Positions 59,834 through 64,000 of a DNA stretch of 64,000 nucleotides are shown here, one piece after another. The stretch's first letter is position 1. Each line of letters begins with the position of its first letter. The translations under genes were made by a program, and so were the position numbers. Below the pieces are notes generated by a model. It did no database searches. It had not been told where the DNA came from and saw only the letters and a program-made list of their open reading frames with translations. The stretch is from Halorussus pelagicus (GTDB lineage: Archaea; Halobacteriota; Halobacteria; Halobacteriales; Haladaptataceae): NCBI RefSeq assembly GCF_004087835.1, contig NZ_CP035119.1:620001-684000 (forward strand). Direction: 5' to 3'.

Positions 59834-61432
59834 TCAGTTCCGAGCGTCGTACGCGACCTCGCCGTCCACCACGGTCAACGCCACGTCGATGTCCTCGATG
59901 TCCGAGGAATGCTCCCACGGCGACCGCTCCAGCACGGTGAAGTCGGCCTTTTTGCCCGCCTCGACGGTGCCGAGTCGGTCCTCGTCGAACCCGGCGTAGG
60001 CCGCTCCGCGGGTGTACGCCCGAAGTGCCTCGGTCACGGAGAGTCGCTGGCTCTCGACGGGCGCGTTGACCGTCTGGTGGACGCCGAGCAGGGGGTCAAG
60101 CGGCATGCAGTCGCTCCCGAACGCGAGGGTCACGCCCGCGTCCAGCAGGTCGGCGTAGCGGTTCGACCGCTCGCGGCGCTCGGGTCCAAGGCGGTCATCG
60201 TAGAGACCGCCCTCTTTGGCCCACTTGAGGAAGTTCGGCTGGACCGACGCCACGACGCCGCTCTCGGCGAATCGCTCGACGTTCTCGTCGCTGACGAGTT
60301 CGGCGTGTTCGACCCGGTGGCGCGCGGTATCGGGGTCGTCCGTGGTCTCGTACGCCGACAGGACCTCCTCGACCGCCTCGTCGCCGATGGCGTGGGCGGT
60401 CAGTTGGAACCCTGCGTCGTCGGTCTCGGCGACAAAGTCCCGCAGTTCCTCCGGCGAGACGACCCACTGGCCGGTTTCTGCTTCCGACGAATCAGCGTAC
60501 GGTTCTGAGAGCTTCGCGGTCCGGCCCCCAAAACTCCCGTCGGTGTAGGTCTTGACGCCGCCGGTTCGGACGAACTCGCTCCCGTGGTTGGTCCGGAGAC
60601 CGGTCTCGACCAGCGCGTCGAGATGGTCCGACCAGTAGTTGAGTCGCACTCGGAGCGCGAGGTCGCCGTCGAGTTCCATCTGGCGGTAGACCTCGGGCGC
60701 GCGCGACTGGCGAACCATGTCGTGGACGCCCGTGACGCCCTTCCGGTGGGCCTCGCGCTGTGCCGCGTCGAGTAAGTCGCGCATCTCCTCGGCGTCGGGT
60801 TCGATGGCTTCGTAGATTACGTCCACCGCCTCCTCGACGATGACGCCGGTCGGGTCGCCGCCTTCCGCCCGCACGTCGTCGTCGGGCATCTCGGCGACGT
60901 ATCGGTCCAGCGCGACCGAGTTGACCGCCGCGATGTGCATGTCCTCGCGGAACGCCGCGACTGGGCGCTCCGCCGAAACGCGGTCCAAGTCCTCGCTAGT
61001 GAGATAGCGCGACTCGTCCCACGAACTCTCGTCGTAGCCGAAGCCGAGAATCCAATCGTCAGCTTCGCGGTCGCCTCCGTGGGCGTCGGTCGCGTCTCGC
61101 ACGGCCGATTCCGCGGACTCTGAGGAGTCCGCGGAATCGGCCAGCAGGGCCACGCAGTCGTCGGGCGAGTCGGCGTCCGCGAGGTCTGCATAGACCAGCG
61201 AGCGACCGAGGTGCGAGAGGTGGGTGTGAGCGTCGATGAATCCGGGGAGCAGGATGCGTCCGCCGAGGTCGATTTCCTCGGTCTCGACGCCGTTCAGGAA
61301 GTCGAGTTCGTAGGCGTTGCCGACGCGGACGATTTCGCCGTCGCGCACTGCGACCGCCTCCGCGGTGCTGTCGGCGTCGTCGAGAGTGTGGACCTCCGCG
61401 TTCGTGAAGATGCAGTCTGCCGCCGCTGTCAT
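59834..61432 (-). CDS. Amidohydrolase (YtcJ-like)
   Basis: A 532-residue metal-dependent hydrolase of the amidohydrolase_3 branch. Metal ligands: HxH in LPGFIDAHTHLSHLG, a His in QLTAHAIGDEAVEEVL, RHRVEHAELVSDE and the Asp in LAFGSDCMPLDPLLG. The GGVKTYTDGSFGGRTAKL segment is family-typical. The substrate is unknown. It is separated from nadA by an AT-rich spacer (59581-59833) that holds the nadA promoter. Confidence 0.9.
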   Translation of the reverse strand: MTAAADCIFTNAEVHTLDDADSTAEAVAVRDGEIVRVGNAYELDFLNGVETEEIDLGGRILLPGFIDAHTHLSHLGRSLVYADLADADSPDDCVALLADSADSSESAESAVRDATDAHGGDREADDWILGFGYDESSWDESRYLTSEDLDRVSAERPVAAFREDMHIAAVNSVALDRYVAEMPDDDVRAEGGDPTGVIVEEAVDVIYEAIEPDAEEMRDLLDAAQREAHRKGVTGVHDMVRQSRAPEVYRQMELDGDLALRVRLNYWSDHLDALVETGLRTNHGSEFVRTGGVKTYTDGSFGGRTAKLSEPYADSSEAETGQWVVSPEELRDFVAETDDAGFQLTAHAIGDEAVEEVLSAYETTDDPDTARHRVEHAELVSDENVERFAESGVVASVQPNFLKWAKEGGLYDDRLGPERRERSNRYADLLDAGVTLAFGSDCMPLDPLLGVHQTVNAPVESQRLSVTEALRAYTRGAAYAGFDEDRLGTVEAGKKADFTVLERSPWEHSSDIEDIDVALTVVDGEVAYDARN

Positions 61433-61503
61433 GGCAGTTACGTACGTCGGAGAGGCGATAACCGTTGGGGAATCGGAGAGCGACCCGAGCTATCGGTCGA
61501 ACG

Positions 61504-61794
61504 CTACTCGTCTTCGAGCACCGAAACGCACCCGTTGCCGTTCACGACGACTTCGTAGCCAGCGTAGCCGAACTTGACGAGACCGACCCCGCGGGGCGTG
61601 CCGTCGTAGTGGTCCGAAAAGAGCGCGTCTATCGCGTCGGGGTCGATGGTCGTCGCCAGCGGTTTCAGCGCGGCGGGGTCGGTGTTCGAGGCAGACGAGA
61701 CGGCCGCGACGATGCCCTCGCTGGGGGTTTGGTCGCCTTCAAGTTCGTGAGTCAGTATCGTTCCGGGACGGACGGGTGAGTGGTTCTCGCTCAT
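61504..61794 (-). CDS. HalOD1 output-domain protein
   Basis: A 96-residue protein consisting of a single HalOD1 domain, a halobacterial output domain found in response regulators and on its own. Visible segments: SEGIVAAVSSASNTDPAALK, PLATTIDPDAIDALF and VGLVKFGYAGYEVVVNGNGC. It is likely a signalling protein. A TATA-like CTTATAAAAC (61911-61920, minus strand) could be its promoter. Confidence 0.85.
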   Translation of the reverse strand: MSENHSPVRPGTILTHELEGDQTPSEGIVAAVSSASNTDPAALKPLATTIDPDAIDALFSDHYDGTPRGVGLVKFGYAGYEVVVNGNGCVSVLEDE

Positions 61795-61921
61795 GATGTT
61801 TGACTCCGCGGAGGACGTGCGTCTTCGAATGAGGGACGCGCGTCTCCCCGAAGTGGTTACTACATGATTCGCGTTCGGGAGGCCTACTCGGTCCGGTTCG
61901 GTGCTGAACGGTTTTATAAGC

Positions 61922-62566
61922 TTACTTCTCAGTTATCAGCGTCGCGCCCACGAGATTTCGGAGACCGCCCCGGAGTCGCTTCGAGACCGCCCGCGAGGAG
62001 ATGTCGAACTCGCTCCCGAGGTCTTCGAGGGTCGTCTGGCGCGGGTCGTCGAAGTAGCCAGCCTTGAACGCCGTTACGATAGTCCGGCGCTGGTCGTCGG
62101 TCAGGCCGTACTGCTCGCCAGCCTTGACCTCGCCGAGACTGTTGATTCGGTCGAGACGGAGGTCGATGTCGTTCTCGGCGCAGTACCGCTGGAGAGTGGC
62201 GACCGCGCCGCGGTCGGGCGACCTGAGGCGGAACCGCCAGACGCCCTCGTAGCGGGTCACTCCCAGCAGGGTGGCCTCCGACTGGAGGATGCCCTCCACG
62301 AGGTCGGGCGTCGAGGCCCACGTCGCGCGGATGAGTGCGCCGTCCTCGACTCGGTCCAGCACGCAGACCGCCTCGATGTCCGCCTCGCGCTTCAGTTCGG
62401 CCACGAACGCGTCCACGTCGTCGCCCCACGCCCAGAAGAACGGGAGGGCACCGGTGTCGGTCGGGACGATTCGCTCCAACTCGACCTGCATATCGGGTGT
62501 CGTGGCAAGTGCCCGACCGAGCGGAAAGTCCTCGACCGGGACGGACAGTTCCGAGATGACGCTCAT
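61922..62566 (-). CDS. HTH-10 (Bat-type) transcriptional regulator
   Basis: The 214-residue product has an N-terminal bacterioopsin-activator-like sensing region (about 1-150; e.g. ALPFFWAWGDDVDAFVAELK) and a C-terminal HTH-10 domain (YGLTDDQRRTIVTAFKAGYF, TLEDLGSEFDISSRAVSKRL). The domain is characteristic of halobacterial regulators. It lies divergent from the E1-alpha dehydrogenase gene with 100 bases between the two starts and could regulate it. Confidence 0.88.
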   Translation of the reverse strand: MSVISELSVPVEDFPLGRALATTPDMQVELERIVPTDTGALPFFWAWGDDVDAFVAELKREADIEAVCVLDRVEDGALIRATWASTPDLVEGILQSEATLLGVTRYEGVWRFRLRSPDRGAVATLQRYCAENDIDLRLDRINSLGEVKAGEQYGLTDDQRRTIVTAFKAGYFDDPRQTTLEDLGSEFDISSRAVSKRLRGGLRNLVGATLITEK

Positions 62567-62666
62567 CCCGACCTACCTTCATCAGCGCGGGGTAAGGCTG
62601 TTCTGGTGAACCATCGTGTCGTTCGGTTCCGGAACCACTATGCGAGGGGCGGACAAACCGCGGCCC

Positions 62667-63764
62667 ATGAACCGCATTATCGGCGAACGCGACCTCTCGG
62701 AGACCCCGTTCACGCCCGAGCAGGCGCGAGCGACCTACCGGGAACTGGTCCGTGCGCGGGCGTTCGACGAGCGAGCGCTGGCGCTCCAGCGCAGAGGTTG
62801 GATGAGTAGCTGGCCGCCCTACCGCGGGCAGGAGGGTTCGCAGGTCGGGGCCGCGATGGCGATGGCCGACAACGACTGGCTGTTCCCGACCTATCGGTCG
62901 AACGCGATGCAGATAGCCCGCGACGTGCCGATGAGCGACATTCTGCTCTTCCGGCGCGGGATGCCCGAGTACCACTCGGGCCACGACGTGCCGAACTTCC
63001 CGCAGGCGGTGCCCATCGCTACCCAGATTCCCCACGCCGCGGGCGTCGGCATGGCGATGAACTACGAGCGGTCGGTGAAAGGCGACGGCGCGGATGCCGA
63101 GGGAACGCAAGCGGACGGCGGCGACGCCCCGGCCACGCTCTGTTACTTCGGCGACGGCGCGACCAGCGAGGGTGACTTCCACGAGGGCCTGAACTTCGCG
63201 GGCGTCTTCGACGCGCCGACCGTCTTCTTCTGCGAGAACAACGAGTGGGCGATTAGCCTGCCGCGCCACCGCCAGACCGCCAGCGACACCATCGCCCAGA
63301 AGGCCGGAGCCTACGGGTTCGAGGGCGTGCAGGTTGACGGCAACGACCCGCTCGCGGTCCGAGAGACGGTCGCCGAGGCGCTCGATTCGGCGCGCGAGGG
63401 CGAGCCGGTTCTCGTCGAGAGTCTGACCTACCGGCAGGGCGCACACACGACCAGCGACGACCCGAGCCAGTACGAGGACGCCGCGAAGGAACTACCCGAC
63501 TGGCGGACCGCCGACCCCGTCGAGCGCTACGAAGAATACTGCCGCGAGCAGGGCGTGCTTGACGACGAGTTCGTCGAGGAAGTCGAGGCGGAAATCGACG
63601 CGCAACTGGACGAGGCCGTCGAACGAGCCGAATCCGCCGACCCCGGCGACCCCCACGACGTGTTCGACCGAGTGTACGAGAACCTGCCGCCGACGCTCCG
63701 AGACCAGAAGGCGTGGCTTGACTCGTTCCTCGCCGACAACGACGTGCAGGAACTGGACCACTGA
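62667..63764 (+). CDS. pdhA: 2-oxoacid dehydrogenase E1 component, alpha subunit
   Basis: The protein has 365 residues from the ATG at 62667 and uses thiamine diphosphate. The TPP-binding motif begins at CYFGDGATSEGDFHEGLNFA and ends at CENNEWAI; WPPYRGQEGSQVGAA and PTYRSNAMQIARDVP precede it. It is the alpha subunit of a pyruvate or branched-chain 2-oxoacid dehydrogenase; no beta subunit gene follows in the window, which is unusual if this were a complete pdh operon. A longer in-frame start at 62616 is possible but lacks support. Confidence 0.9.
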   Translation: MNRIIGERDLSETPFTPEQARATYRELVRARAFDERALALQRRGWMSSWPPYRGQEGSQVGAAMAMADNDWLFPTYRSNAMQIARDVPMSDILLFRRGMPEYHSGHDVPNFPQAVPIATQIPHAAGVGMAMNYERSVKGDGADAEGTQADGGDAPATLCYFGDGATSEGDFHEGLNFAGVFDAPTVFFCENNEWAISLPRHRQTASDTIAQKAGAYGFEGVQVDGNDPLAVRETVAEALDSAREGEPVLVESLTYRQGAHTTSDDPSQYEDAAKELPDWRTADPVERYEEYCREQGVLDDEFVEEVEAEIDAQLDEAVERAESADPGDPHDVFDRVYENLPPTLRDQKAWLDSFLADNDVQELDH

Positions 63765-63796
63765 CCACGGAGCGCGTCGCGGAAACCCGACCGCGC

Positions 63797-64000
63797 TCAG
63801 TCGATTGCCATGTACGTCTTGGTGTCCGCGACCCCGTTCATCCCCGAGATGTCCGACGAGGAGACCTGTAGTACGTCGTAGACCTCGTCGCCGTCGGCCT
63901 CCACGATAACGTCGAACTCGCCAGCGACGACGTGGGCCTCGGAGATGCGGTCCAGTTCGCGGACTCCCGCCAGCACGTCTTCGGAGCGCCCGGCGGCGGT
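63797..64000 (-). CDS. Lrp/AsnC-type RAM domain protein, N-terminus outside window
   Basis: The last 67 codons are visible: AAGRSEDVLAGVRELDRISE, AHVVAGEFDVIVEADGDEVY and GVADTKTYMAID. This is the RAM/AsnC ligand-binding fold, with the alternating beta-alpha pattern of Lrp-family C-terminal domains. Haloarchaea often encode it as a stand-alone ~78-residue protein; whether an HTH precedes it cannot be decided here. Confidence 0.8.
   Translation of the reverse strand, partial: TAAGRSEDVLAGVRELDRISEAHVVAGEFDVIVEADGDEVYDVLQVSSSDISGMNGVADTKTYMAID

Noticed and set aside
1-64000. CRISPR arrays, rRNA genes, insertion sequences, integrases or att sites
   Set aside because: No regularly spaced repeats, no rRNA, no transposase-like protein and no flanking direct repeats were found.

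Overview
The window is chromosomal DNA of a halophilic archaeon (class Halobacteria). The evidence is the high G+C content, the very acidic proteins, and archaeal information-processing genes (ribosomal protein S8e, RadB, archaeal DnaG, Cdc48, HerA/NurA). Haloarchaeal families recur: HalOD1, a Bat-type HTH-10 regulator, a PGF-CTERM surface protein and Tat lipoproteins. I cannot fix the genus. Most of the window looks like ordinary core genome; one AT-rich gene (16.7-18.4 kb) looks imported.

Layout. 0-5.5 kb: NUDIX protein (cut by the window edge), a glycosidase-like protein, an exported protein dense in N-glycosylation sequons, pyrBI, and a pair of cis-prenyltransferase paralogues. 6-15.3 kb: DUF92 membrane protein plus GNAT, dnaG, a truncated sugar isomerase, an AI-2E type transporter, a lipoprotein, an MFS transporter, S8e and radB. 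15.6-22.3 kb: small acidic protein, RNase H-fold protein, AT-rich OLD nuclease, larC, cdc48. 22.3-34.2 kb: lipoprotein, HTH plus small membrane proteins, sensor-domain protein, phoU, the pstSCAB operon and a divergent AbrB-PhoU regulator, then a CBS-domain protein. 34.4-41 kb: lycopene-cyclase-like half protein, an HTH/DUF pair, tRNA-Val and trpDFEG. 41-50.6 kb: class II ribonucleotide reductase with an upstream mini-ORF, a molybdoenzyme operon with a methionine-rich surface protein, a VTT membrane protein and UspA. 50.7-64 kb: herA and nurA, gpmI, nadABC, amidohydrolase, HalOD1 protein, HTH-10 regulator, an E1-alpha dehydrogenase and an Lrp-type RAM domain (cut by the window edge).

Genes that work together: pyrB/pyrI (pyrimidines), trpDFEG (tryptophan), nadABC (NAD), pstSCAB with two PhoU-type regulators (phosphate), and herA/nurA (DNA end resection). 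Many neighbouring stops and starts overlap by four bases, which indicates translational coupling.

The best candidates for undescribed biology are three. (1) A four-gene operon couples a methionine-rich, surface-anchored protein to a membrane-tethered sulfite-oxidase-fold molybdoenzyme; it resembles bacterial sacrificial-methionine/methionine sulfoxide reductase systems. (2) A structured element sits directly after the stop codons of cdc48, phoU and pstB. Its first stem differs in sequence in each copy but keeps its pairing. (3) A split cis-prenyltransferase: one paralogue has the catalytic DGNRR motif but no terminal RxG, and the other has RxG but no DGNRR.
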